This document shows, piece after piece, positions 33,821 through 44,280 of a stretch of 64,000 nt of DNA (within the stretch, counting starts at the first letter, position 1; the number at the start of each line of letters is the position of its first letter). This stretch comes from Dipteronia dyeriana. Its lineage: Eukaryota > Streptophyta > Magnoliopsida > Sapindales > Sapindaceae. The notes beneath the pieces are model-generated. The model was not told the DNA's origin and did no database searches. It saw nothing but the letters and a program-made list of their open reading frames with translations. The translations under genes were made by a program, and so were the position numbers. Location of the stretch: assembly GCA_032871835.1 (NCBI GenBank), contig CM065303.1, forward strand, positions 20,586,001 through 20,650,000. The letters are read 5' to 3'.

Positions 33821-36290
33821 ATGACGAATCGGTTGAAGGAAATGCTTAAAACTCCGGAGGAAGAGTGGTACGAGGGTAAACTCACTCGCCATGACCATTT
33901 TGACGCCATTGGAGTTATAGACGACACACTTAACCTGGTCTCTACAGAAATTGTTGTTGAAGACCGTCGTCGGTTCATGGCGTCATGCTTTGGGCATTTC
34001 ATGACGATGCATAGACGTATGATGTTTTCCAGTGGTGTCATCCATCGGCTACTTTTACAGGAGGTTCTTCATACTGGGCCGTCAGATGAGATACATTTTA
34101 TACTGGGGAATCAGGAGGTGAGGTTCTCGAAGGTAGAATTCTGTCTGATCACCAGGTTACGGTTCGGAGACGTACGAGACACGAGCCGGTATGCTATAGC
34201 GGACAATGGCATACATCAATGTTACTTTGGTGGTGGGGATGAAATTTCATCCGAGGAGTTGAAAGATGCTTTGAGCATGGGCCAATTTCAGTAGGCGTAC
34301 GATAGTGTGAAGCTCTGCCTCTTATATATGCTGAACTGGATACTAATGGGGTGGGAGAAGAGAGTAAAGATTCCAGTTTGGCAGTTCCGACTGGTGGAGG
34401 ATCTTGATGGTTACAACACGTTCCCATGGGGTGTCCACGTGTACACTCATTCGATATTCTCATTCAAGCATGTGCTTCACGCGATAGAAACGGTTCGAGA
34501 GACGTCAGCAGGTGAAGGGCGTTACTGTACACATGATGGAGACCTACAACATTTTTGGTCTATCGTACGCTTTGTTGGTAAGAATTTTGAATTACAATCT
34601 TTATTTTATTTACCGTTTAATAAATTAAAGATTTTTTACGTACTTGTATTTTATGCAAAATTTTGCTTTTGAGGTGATCCCCCAGTTTGACACCCAATTT
34701 GAGAGGATGGGGATACCGACTTGTCTCCCCATATTCTTAAGTTTGAGCTACACAAAACCGAGGGCGGATAAGTTGTCGAAGATATTCACAGCGCAGGTAA
34801 GTTTCTTAATTGTTAATGTTAATACTTGTTACATTTACAACATTTTATCAACGGTTTCAGATGTTTGTGAGGACGAAATCGGTGCCCACAGAAGCTGAGA
34901 GGGGTGAACCGTATTATACGGGCATAGATGAGGTGATACCGGATTCATTGAGTACTGGACAAGAGACTATACCGGATGGAGTGAGTGTTGGACTGACGGA
35001 TACAGGAACCTGGAGCATCGTCGTGGGGGTGAGTAGATGCATTCGGACCTAGAGATAGCTCGTTGGATCCACCAGAGGCAGATGCGGGTACGATTTAGGA
35101 TACCTGTACATATTATTATAGATACCGAATCACGAGGAGACATTGGAGGGGAGCATGAGGTATGTTCAAATTTTAGTTTAACCTTTATTTGTTTCAAACG
35201 CATATACATGTGCATGACTTACAATGTGTAATTGCCCTTCAGAGCCGCCTGGAGAGTAGAATCGAACAATTGAAGGCTTCGGTCCGTGGTTTACGGGATG
35301 ATCTCTAGAGATGTGAGATGGAACGAATCAGGCAACATCAGGAGTTGATGGACTTGGTTCGAGGTCGGTGGGGTTCAACATCACAGACAGCAGGAGAGGG
35401 TCCACCATCCCATGATCGAGACTCTAGTCCCAAAGACATAGATAGGTGATGTAGCCATGTTGAAGGGACAAACCTTGGGAGCGTAGGTCAGATGCAGGGT
35501 ACCGAACCCGAGACACATGGTACTGGTACCGAACCCTAGACACAGGGCACTGGGACTAAAGTTACAGGGTAACAGCAGGAGACTCGTACTGACAGTCCAC
35601 TTGACTTTCCCCAGCTTATAGAGGACCAGGAGACTTCTTCTGAAGTATCACGTCGTCTGAGTGTTTCCTCCATCGGAGTTGACTTTGTGATTCAATCTCA
35701 TGGTACCCCTACTCCCAGGGACACCTTCGGGCCATCCGATCAGACCCCTCCGCCAAGGGACACTTTCAGACATTCACGTGAGGCTCATCCTCATCCTAGG
35801 GATACCTCCAGATATTCTCGTCGGTCCCCTCCTCCTAGGGACAGATCCAGCCTATCGTGTGGGTCTCATGCACCTATCAAAGACAGGTCCACACCATTCT
35901 GTGGGACCCATTCACCTCCCAAGGATAGATCCACACCATCATGTGGCACCCCTCCTCCTCCCACTGATACATCCAGAGGGTCGCATGGGATCCCCTGTAC
36001 CCCCCGGATCCCCCGTATTCACAAGCATGGGTGGCTGCTCATGAGCCCATACACAGACCCGACTTGCACGAAGAGGCCAAAGATAACACTGGCAGCATCA
36101 GAGCATGCATTCACTCATGATGTGTTGGTAGATGCTGGCCAGTTGGAGGCCTACAGAGCATATAAGAGGAACAAGATAGGGGAATTGTAAGTATCAGTCT
36201 TTTTACTTAACTGAAACACCTTTAGTTTATTTTACATTAATTGTTCTGATGTTTTGAAAAGTTTAATTTAGGCGTGTTGTTGATCTCATG
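33821..36290 (+). pseudogene. DUF1985-containing, Ulp1-family gene, truncated before the protease domain
   Basis: The start ATG at 33821 follows a splice acceptor. Predicted exons are 33821-34576, about 34673-34796, 34861-35159 and 35243-36290; the donors at 34797 and 35160 and acceptors at 34860 and 35242 fit consensus. The first exon carries the DUF1985 region (HRLLLQEVLHTGPSDE, VRFSKVEFCLIT, GIHQCYFGG) followed in frame by LCLLYMLNWILMG and WGVHVYTHSIFSFKH. Later exons have a predicted short coiled coil (SRLESRIEQLKAS) and a proline-rich repeat of P-P-x-D-R/T-S type at about 35700-35990. Then comes the SPYTDPT..RPK block that usually precedes a C48 (Ulp1/SENP) cysteine protease. The protease domain itself is absent. 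An in-frame TAG lies at 34292-34294, with further stops after 35300. In intact relatives the protein would cleave ubiquitin-like modifiers; that is family knowledge. Confidence 0.8.
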
Positions 36291-36300
36291 GAGCCAGTTG

Positions 36301-36370
36301 AAAGGTTGTTTTCTGAGTCGCCCTTTAAGCAATCCAGAAATCACTCACATTAAAGGTTGTTTTCTGAGTC
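36301..36370. repeat. Breakpoint with 19-base templated duplication
   Basis: AAAGGTTGTTTTCTGAGTC occurs at 36301-36319, where it is coding sequence of the Ulp1-type gene (ERLFSES), and again at 36352-36370, directly abutting the mudrA remnant. The second copy is out of place. It looks like filler DNA copied during repair of the deletion that removed the 3' halves of both genes. Confidence 0.8.
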
Positions 36371-37943
36371 AACTTACCCAAAAGAAATTGGATACACATG
36401 TTCGTTCCCATATTGTGCAATGGCAACAAACATTGTACCCCTGAATCTTCCCTTAAGATGGGTACCATCTACTGCAATAATTGGATGCATACACCTCCGA
36501 AATCCTCTTAGTGTGGCACCTAACGACATGAAAAAAATAGAGAAATTTACCATCTTCGTCATACTGTAAGTCAGTGATTGTGCCAGGACTTTGTTGTTCC
36601 AACACGTAACCGAAAGATGACAGTAGTTGGAAGCTTTCTTCATGCGTTCCATACGTGAGTGACAACGCATAATGTAGGGCTTGATATGCCTTACTGTACA
36701 AGATTTGGATGCCATACATTGTTTTCATGTTCGCGATTATGTCATTCGAATGCATGAGACGACCATCATGTTGTTGAAGTCTAGGTGCTACCACTTCTCC
36801 AATTATGACTGCACTAGCTTATCGGTGGTGATAGTGAATCTCCTCCAATGGACAAGTGTATTCGTTGACAAAACTTCTTACTTGGAAGTATGTCCCTTCA
36901 TCTCTCCTCACAGCTCTTAACTTCCACGTATAGTTGTCCATCAAAGAAACCAGATGTAATGTTGCCTTATCGGACATTTTTACCTTCCACTAGAAGTTCT
37001 GTCGCATTGCAACTAGTTTATTCAAATCCTTTTTAGCAAGAAAAAATTGCCCTTTATATATCATGATCGTAGGTTCTTCTCTAAACAAGTTCCTGCTTCC
37101 ACCCATACCAATCGAGTATGAATTTGCTCCGGGAATAACCCACGTTATGGCATTATTAGAATCATATGGAGTTACAATAGGGCAGACCTCTGAAGTCCCA
37201 GCTATATCTGGTGCACTGGAACAAAATCTCTGTACACGTCTTGCACGTCTTTCCATAGGGACATGTTCTTCCTCTTTCACATTGTTCACTACATTATCTA
37301 CCGGATGAAAATTTACCTCATTGTCGAACTCATTATTCGACCCAAGATTCGGTTCAGTGTCTCCTCATTGTTCATGTCATTGTAGAAGTCATTGTAATGG
37401 TGGTTCAACTGCCCATCATTCATCTCAATTTGACATCCAAACCGATCATCGAAATGAGGTCCAATAAATTCACCATGGTCGGCTACTTCCGGTGGGACAC
37501 CACACATGTTTTTCCGACCATCAATCTCATTTTTTATCTGTGAACAACTGGTTGCTTCCGCATGACGATCGAAATTGTTAGGTGTTATCACGATAAGGGA
37601 TATCTTCACCAATGACACCTCCTACTGGCCTCTCAATTAGACTAACACATACTCGAGGGATCACCCTATCTTCCTCTAACATAAACTGAACATCATCGTC
37701 GTTTTTTAAAAATGTACGACATGTAGTCTCAGGAACGATGGATATACAATGTAGATCAATACTGTATTTGTTCTCATCATACTTCACAACAGTTTGCACG
37801 AGCGACACCAGTTCATCGTAAGTCATATTCTTTGACACATACAATCCTTAGTTATCGAAACCTAAAAACCTCTGACTTCCATCGGGTAACTGCTCCCATC
37901 GACCGTTGTAAGATATGACTATTCTCTCCCGGTTCATTCTCAT
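36356..37943 (-). pseudogene. mudrA-type MULE transposase, 3'-truncated
   Basis: It reads on minus from ATG at 37941-37943. The N-terminal PB1/MuDR-like part contains YVSKNMTYDELVSLV and FLKNDDDVQFMLEEDRV. The MuDR DNA-binding region lies about 37.0-36.85 kb in shifted frames (WKLRAVRRDEG, VNEYTC). A linker has MKTMYGIQILYSKAYQA. The first catalytic block IIAVDGTHLKG has its aspartate codon at 36467-36469. Sequence ends at YPISFG followed by a donor-like GGGTAAGT. The second and third acidic catalytic residues and the SWIM zinc finger are missing. Lesions include an in-frame TAA at 37848-37850 and several frameshifts. This gene converges with the DUF1985 gene. Confidence 0.88.
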
Positions 37944-37964
37944 GTTAAGGATATCTAATTTAAA

Positions 37965-38612
37965 TTAATATAACAATTAAAAATACCTCGAGCTTTTTTA
38001 AGAACTACTCGAGATTTTATTGCAACTCATCGAGCTTCTTTCAAAAGTACTCGAGATTTTTTTAGCAAGTTATCGAGTTTTTTTGTCAATTGCATGATCG
38101 AGCTTTTTTAGCATTTCATCAAGCTTTTTTATCAAGTTCCTGAGAAGTTTAAAACATCTAATTAAAAAAAAATAACATTTCAAAAACCTCGAGCTTTTAT
38201 AAGAAGTGCTCGAGATTTTGTTGCAACTGATCGAGTTTTTTTTAGAACTAATCGAGAATTTCTTGACAACTGATCGAGTTTTTTTGTCAACTGTATGATC
38301 AAGATTGTTTTGCAAGTCTTCGAGCTTTTTTTTCAAGTTCCCGAGAAGTTTTCCTCGGCCCGAACTTTTTATAAAAAGGTTCGAGCCTTTTTCCAAATGC
38401 AACAACAATCTAGGATTAGTTGAAAAAAAGATCGAACCATTATCATAAAAGCTCGGAACAGTATCAAAAAAGCTCGGAATAAGAAAAAAAAGCTCGACAA
38501 AAAGAAAAAATAATCTTGGCCACATTCTGGGTTTTACAAGCTCATAAACGGATGAATACATGGTAAACCCACTCAGAAATGCATGTAAATATAATATCGT
38601 AAAGGAATGTTA
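37965..38612 (-). other. Predicted 5' UTR intron of mudrA
   Basis: On minus a donor-like CGGCAG|GTAACA lies at about 38612 and an acceptor-like AAATTAG near 37960. This places the right-hand repeat array inside an intron upstream of the mudrA start codon. Consensus match only. Confidence 0.35.
37980..38500 (+). repeat. GAGCTTTTT array (right)
   Basis: CGAGCTTTTTT, CTCGAGATTTT and TCGAGTTTTTT words repeat, with two related units of about 190 bases (38000-38150 and 38185-38345, each with GATCGAG or GATCAAG and TTTTTATCAAGTTCC/TTTTTTTCAAGTTCC blocks). The orientation on plus is the same as in the left array, so the two arrays are direct, not inverted. The minus frame 38561-38070 is a product of the repeat. 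Confidence 0.8.
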
Positions 38613-38841
38613 CCTGCCGATTGAAAGACTTCAAGAATTTTTTTTGAAAACAGATTGGAGTTGTAGATCAATCTTCACGCAGCAATTTTGGAGAGACAAT
38701 ACAACTTTTCGTTTTTACAGAGTATGTTCAAGCAAAAAGACAACTTTTAAGGGCATTTTCGACAGTTCACCATAATAGTTGTTTTTTAAATATAAGTTAT
38801 TAAACGAGTGACATCATTGTAACTCAACTTAAAAAATGTGA

Positions 38842-39416
38842 CTTTCTTCACCATTTTCACTATTATATATATATGGTAAATATGGATTTACATACGTAGG
38901 CCGTACACATATTTACACACATGTATGCATGCACGTACTCTCTTGCTTTGTTTGGTAAGTTATAAACTTTGAACTCTGCTAGATAATTTCCTTACCCAGG
39001 AGGTTCCTCACTTGGCCTTAGTAGCCCAATCTAAGGTGACATCTAACTAGGGGTGGCAATATGAGCAACGAACCAATGACACGGTATGAACATGATACGA
39101 TATTTACAAGTTTGTATTTTATATTATTGGATCCGGGTCACTAACAAAATAAAAGATAATCATATTGAAATAAAAGAGAATTTAATTCATGATTTATGAT
39201 TACAATTTTACTAAAAACAGTATATAATCAAGTTATGTGGATTTCATAAGCAAATCAAAAATTAATTTCACGCTACAAAGAGAACTTAATAAACTTAATT
39301 ATCTGTAATCACCTAAGGAATTAATATTATTAAAGGTCTAAATTGGTAATTTGGTGAGATTTGATTAGACGGCTGTGATTACATGTTAATAAACGGCCAT
39401 GTGTTGGGATCATTAC
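38842..39416. other. Spacer with an orphan hAT-like terminus
   Basis: At 39048 the sequence TAGGGGTGGCAATATGAGC matches the hAT terminus seen complete at 44281. It is followed by ACGGTATGAACATGATACG-type repeats. No partner end was found nearby, so this is a fragment. The rest of the stretch shows no gene. Confidence 0.5.
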
Positions 39417-40340
39417 TACTACAAAAAGTAAAAAGACATCGGTGTTTTATATCGATTTTTAGGTAACAAATTTAAAAAAAAAAATTAGAGATCTGTTATT
39501 AAAAAAAAACGATGTCTTAAATATTGCAGTTTGAAAAGACGCCGGTTTTTATAATCGATGTGGATTTAATTTGCAAAAGATAACGGTTCATAAAAAAAAA
39601 CTGATGTCTTAAATATTGCAGTTTGAAAAGATATCGGTTTATAGGAAAACCGATATGGATTGATTTTACAAAAAAATATTGGTTTCCATTAAAATTGATA
39701 TCTTAAATAAATTTAAATTATTATTTTTTGGATAAGTAAAATTTTAAATTTAATAAATTTACTTTTAAATCATTTATTTCTAAAAATGCATTTATTTTGC
39801 ACCCTCTTTTTCATACTAAAAGACACGTTAATAATTCAATTATCTAAATAAATTAGGAATCCGAGTATTACATTTGTTTATTAAATTACCAAATGCATGT
39901 AAAGAAATAACCCCATGTAGTGAGAGTTGTATTCCAAATCATGTTCATTACAATTGATGTCAATAATTTTCTACAGAGTATAGACTCATAACTCGACTAT
40001 ATAAATTTAAAAAAAATATATAATTTTATTAAATGTTCCAATAAATATTTCTTTTAATATGCCTGCCGTATAATTTAAATTTTTATGTAGTTGAATAAAT
40101 TTAAATTTATCTAACAAGTTTTTTTTTATTTCTACAAACTCATAAAGGTTATATATAATTATTGTGCAATTATTAACAAATCAAGTCTTATAGTCAAGTA
40201 GTAAAGGTACACTTTTTAATTAAAAAAGTGAAGTTTCTCCTTACAAGATGTTGACATGTCAACATCATATCACCAAATAATCTCATGATTTACAAGATGT
40301 TGACATGTCACGTGCCAACACCATTTAGAAAGAATTTTCA
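39417..40340. mobile_element. CACTA-like fragment, left end only
   Basis: It starts TACTACAAAAAGTAAAAAG. Subterminal repeats follow with ATCGGTTTWTA / AAACCGATRT motifs, some inverted (39436-39700). The middle (39900-40010) is similar to the centre of the CACTA derivative at 23840-23960, including GTGAGAGT and ATAGACTCATAACTCGA-type blocks. A right terminus was not found. About 40240-40320 contains two copies of TTACAAGATGTTGACATGTCA. Confidence 0.5.
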
Positions 40341-42449
40341 GAAAAAAAATTGGGAAGCCTAGCATTAATCTTTTTTTTTAAAAAAAAAACAAGGTGCTTT
40401 TTTTTAGTTTTTTTAATATATACATATATACGATTCCTAAAAATCAAGTTTATTCGTAAGTTTTTTTCCTTAACTGTTAGAATTGTATGAAAAAAATGGA
40501 GATAAAAAATTAGAAATATGTATTGGAGGAGAAAAAATTTAATATGGTAATTAAAAATTTAAGAGAGAGTGTTTAATATGTAATATTAAATCTTATGATT
40601 TATGAGAGATATTTTTTTCAATAATTTAATTCATAAAAGATTACTCATTGGATAAATCTAAAAGCTACGATGTTGTCCTAACTTTTATTAAAATAAATTG
40701 GAGTGTCTTTAGAAATTTATTTTTTAAAATGGAGATGACTTTAGAATAGGAGTGTCAAAAGATAAAAAAAGATAATCTTGGAATAAATAGAATTTTTTTA
40801 AAATTTAAATTTTGAGAATAAAGTATCTTTAAAAAAAAGTGTAAAAAATAAAAAATTGACATAAAAGAAGCTCTCTTAAAAAAATTTAAAAGAAAAAAAT
40901 AATTGTAAAAGACGGAAATGCCCCTCATGTCACAAAATAAAAATAAGTTCTCTTAGGAAGAAAAATCTTTAAAAAAAAATCTAAATGGATCTCCAACTGT
41001 TCATCGCAAAGAATGATGGGGGAGATTAAGAATAAGAATTTGAAAAAAAAAATCAAAAATAGAAATTCAGATATTAAATATTTAAGATATTCAAAATTTT
41101 AAAAATAAAGCAATTGAAAAAAAAAACATATATGTTTTTAAAATGGATCTTCACCTTTCATCTTTGAGATAGAAGGTGAAGATTAAATAGAATTTCTATA
41201 TAAAAAAAAAAAGAAGCAAAAAAAAAAAAAAGGTAGAGATCCGATCTCAGTAATGGTTGGAATCTAATCTGGAGATTGGATCTCCGATAACATTCATGGA
41301 GATCACCATGGATGTTGCCCACCTTTTCACTTATTATTTCTTTTTTCTTTTCTTTTTTTAAATCTTTGCCATGATGGATGGCAGAGATCTATTATTTAAA
41401 GATGTTTTATAATAATTTTTTATTTTAATTTTATTTATTTATATTTCTATATTTCTATATGTGATTCTTCTTATTTTGTTTATAAATGCCTCATTTTGCT
41501 ATTCGACAATTTTAAAAAATGCTTTGAGATTGTTTATGGAAAAAAAAATGAAAATTGGTAAATAAGACTGTCTCAATTTGTGAAATTTGTTATTATTAAC
41601 CCTTGTTTTAATGAAAACTTATGACACTATTACTATATTAGGTGTTTGATGAAATGTGTTAGAGATATATTACTGTTGTTAGTAGTGTCTTAGGTTTAGA
41701 GTTTTTTGACCATATATTTGTAATTTGCTGTATCTATTTAACTATTGATGTTGTTTGGAAAGTCTTCTTCGCAAGAAACTTCAATCCCTCACATCAAAAG
41801 ACTAGAAATAGGCTCAATCTAGTATAAAAAACTTGAGCAAATATTAGTACAAACACTTGAGCAACTGCAAACCTAAACCTAGAATTAGAAGAAACGCAAA
41901 TCATGGGATTTATGTCTGTTTGCTCAAAGTTTGTTACCTTAATATAGAGACGTTGTTTGAGAAAATGCGTGAATAAAAGACTACTTATTATTTTGTCCTT
42001 TTTTTTTCTTTATAAATAAATGTTTTCTTTTTCTTTTTCGAATTTGTGCAGCTAATTGCCAACTAAGACTAAGAGTCTGCAATATCATGTCAAAAACATT
42101 TGATTATAGTCCGTATTATTATTTATGTCCAATAATTAAATTATTTGTATAAAGACATATAGATAGATAGAGAGAGAGAGTTTAATTTTTGGATAAGTTG
42201 ATCGTGGAAGTTTAAGTTTGTATAGTTAGTTTGATGTGTTTGGACCATATAATTATTTTGTTCTTAATGAATGTTTGATTTAATATATTTTTGTACAATT
42301 GTTTTTATGAATTTAAATAAAAGTCACATATATAGTCTTTAAATTATTTATTATTATTATTACTTTCATTTTGATATATTTTAAATAGCAATCATGAAAA
42401 TCTTATGATATATATTGTATTATAGCAAGTAAGAGTCCAAAAAATAAAT
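40341..42449. other. AT-rich spacer, no gene recognised
   Basis: This long A/T-rich sequence has many homopolymer runs. About 40980-41320 contains GATCTCC/GGAGAT words in both orientations (for example GGAGATTGGATCTCC near 41270), possibly a degraded inverted-repeat element. No frame over 60 codons is present. A short (GA)n run lies at 42168-42180. Confidence 0.5.
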
Positions 42450-43617
42450 TGCACTTTTTGGAGATGGTTTGCAAGAGTATCACTCTTTCAAAAACCTATG
42501 TTTAAAAGACACCTATGGTGAACGGGTAAAAATACCTCCAACAGTTGTTCCACGTCAGCTTTCTTTCTTTCTTTCAGTTTACAGTGACAAAGTTGTGAAG
42601 TAGAGAGAGAAAATTCAGTTAAAACTCAGACGATCACTCAAACGGTAAAGTGGCACTACACTGATGCACTCGTGGGTCGAGCTCGAGGAGGTCGGGGGGC
42701 AGTACCCCCAGATATTTTTGTTTAATTTAAAACCCAAATGGGTTTTGGTTTTGAATCTTCCATTGCCCAAGTTATTGAGGGTTGAGATTTTCGAGTGGAG
42801 GAAGATGATAATCATTAACTTAACGAGACTTTTGTATGCTATCTGAGACTTTGTGTTTGTATTCCGGGACTTTGTGTTGTACAGAGTCTCGGAAAGCTTA
42901 TACGAAGTCTCGGGACAAAGTCTCGGGATCCGATTCAAAAGTCTCGGAAAGCTTATACAAAGTCTCAGGACCCTATTCAAAAGTTTCGAAAAGCTTATAA
43001 AAAGTCTCAGAAGCTTATACAAATTCTCAAGACATGTTATAAGAGACTCGGGGACCCTATTCAATAGTCTCAGAACAAAATCTTGTAAAGCTTATACAAA
43101 GTCTTGGAACAAAGTAAAATCATTCAATTGTAAATCCACTCAAGAATGCAAGAGCCATCATTGTATTTGACCTAGAGTTTCATTTATTCTGCTTTTAAAT
43201 TGCAATATATTGCTCAGTATTTGTATTTTTCGAAGTTGCAGTAACTCTCTTTGTTGGTTTTCTATTTCGGTTTCCACTTTGCCTCTCATTGAGTGAAATT
43301 TGATATTCAAACAATGAGAGACAAAGTGGAAACTGAGATAGGAAACTGATAAGATAAGTGATCTTATGTGACTATATGAACATCGAATTCGTTGGAGAAG
43401 AAGATGAACTTGGATTTCAGTTTACACAGCTTTTCACTTAAAGATAGTTAGAGAGAGAAATAGATTTCAGACAACTTCAAAATATCTTCCAAAAGTTAAA
43501 GTAAAAAAAAAATTAAAAAATATATACAGTAAAGACATTTTTGAAAGTCACTTACTTTGATGTCCTTTAAACTTAAATTATTAAAGTTATGTAACACCAA
43601 TACAAAAAAGTGTTAAA
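42450..43617. mobile_element. MULE-2: short non-autonomous relative of MULE-1
   Basis: The left end GCACTTTTTGGAGATGG and inverted right end ACACTTTTTTGTATTGG both run into an AGTTTAAARGACAYC-type block (left 42506, right inverted near 43570). These blocks align with both MULE-1 ends, including the TATCACTCTTT..ATGTTTAAAA stretch. The 1.17 kb has no transposase. The interior carries a GTCTCGG array. A matching 9-bp duplication was not evident at the borders. Confidence 0.7.
42820..43110. repeat. GTCTCGG/AGCTTATAC array
   Basis: Phrases such as AAGTCTCGG, AAAGCTTATACAAAGTCTC and CCTATTCAAAAGT recur every 25-60 bases. The frames on both strands here (42615-43064 minus, 42853-43170 plus) are translations of this repeat and are not genes. 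Its position inside MULE-2 parallels the GAGCTTTTT arrays of MULE-1. Confidence 0.8.
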
Positions 43618-44272
43618 AAGCTCTATTTCCTTGTCAAAGTAATGTATTAGCATTATTTGAGTGCCATTAAACGAGTCTCAATAGCATTTGAGAAGAAGAT
43701 TTATAGCGTGTGAAAAAATGCTATAACAAGGGTAAGACTTTTAATCACACAAATGTTTGGAAATGTTATCAATACCGTTTGATAACATTTATCACATATT
43801 TTTTTATATAAAAAAAAGACTTTTTTATCCAACAAATAATCAAAACAAATTTAAGAACTTACAATGGGAGCCGATATTGACACCCATATTTTAATAAAAA
43901 AATTAATTATAAAAATATTTCAATAGGAATTTACAAATAAAAAAATTAGTTTAATTAAAAATAAATAAAATACTATGTACACCCATTAATTACACATATA
44001 TCTTCAACTATATCACTATATTAAAAAAAACACTAATTAAACCCTAATTCTATTTCTTTTCTTTTTTAAAACTGCTAAACCTTATTAAGCAGGAGAAGAA
44101 CAAAAGCCCAATGGCGGTTGCCAGAGCAAGAAAACACATGAACTTTGTTTGAAGAATATTTTTTGTTTAAAAGTTTTCTAATGATGGTGCTTTTACCAAT
44201 GTAATAGTATAATATTGTTTTCCTCTCTTGTTGGTAAAGAATAAATAGCAAGGTTTTACTTTGGAAGAAAAC
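43618..44272. other. AT-rich spacer
   Basis: It contains ATAGCATTTGAG/AATGCTATAAC motifs (43680-43740) and no gene. The short frame from ATG 44111 ends after 13 codons. It follows an AAACCCTAA motif of the kind seen in plant 5' leaders but cannot be supported as a gene. Confidence 0.45.
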
Positions 44273-44280
44273 TTGATAGC

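Larger units (their letters stand above)
32280..38841. mobile_element. MULE-1: Kaonashi-like Mutator element, internally deleted
   Basis: The left end GCACCTTTTTAGG and the inverted right end (GTCACATTTTTTAAG) are diverged. Both align with the end of MULE-2 through a shared ATGTTTAAAAGRCA-type block, which supports the limits. It contains two convergent pseudogenes: DUF1985/Ulp1-type on plus (33821-36290) and mudrA-type on minus (37943-36356). MULEs carrying Ulp1-type genes are known as KI-MULEs. Both genes lose their 3' parts at about 36.3 kb, so catalytic regions of both are gone. No matching 9-bp target duplication was found at these limits. Confidence 0.8.

Noticed and set aside
38070..38561. 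163-codon minus frame with hydrophobic and basic runs
   Set aside because: It is produced by the AAAAAGCTCG array; residues repeat with the array period.
32271..38850. 9-bp target duplication for MULE-1
   Set aside because: AAATTAATA on the left does not match CTTTCTTCA on the right, and shifts of a few bases do not help.
41670..41684. TGTTGTTAGTAGTG as the right end of the CACTA fragment starting at 39417
   Set aside because: There is no subterminal repeat nearby and no matching trinucleotide duplication.
42615..43170. Open frames of 149 and 105 codons on opposite strands
   Set aside because: They are translations of the GTCTCGG/AGCTTATAC array.
44111..44152. Possible gene start (MAVARARK) after an AAACCCTAA motif
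   Set aside because: The frame ends after 13 codons with no splice-site support or downstream coding sequence.
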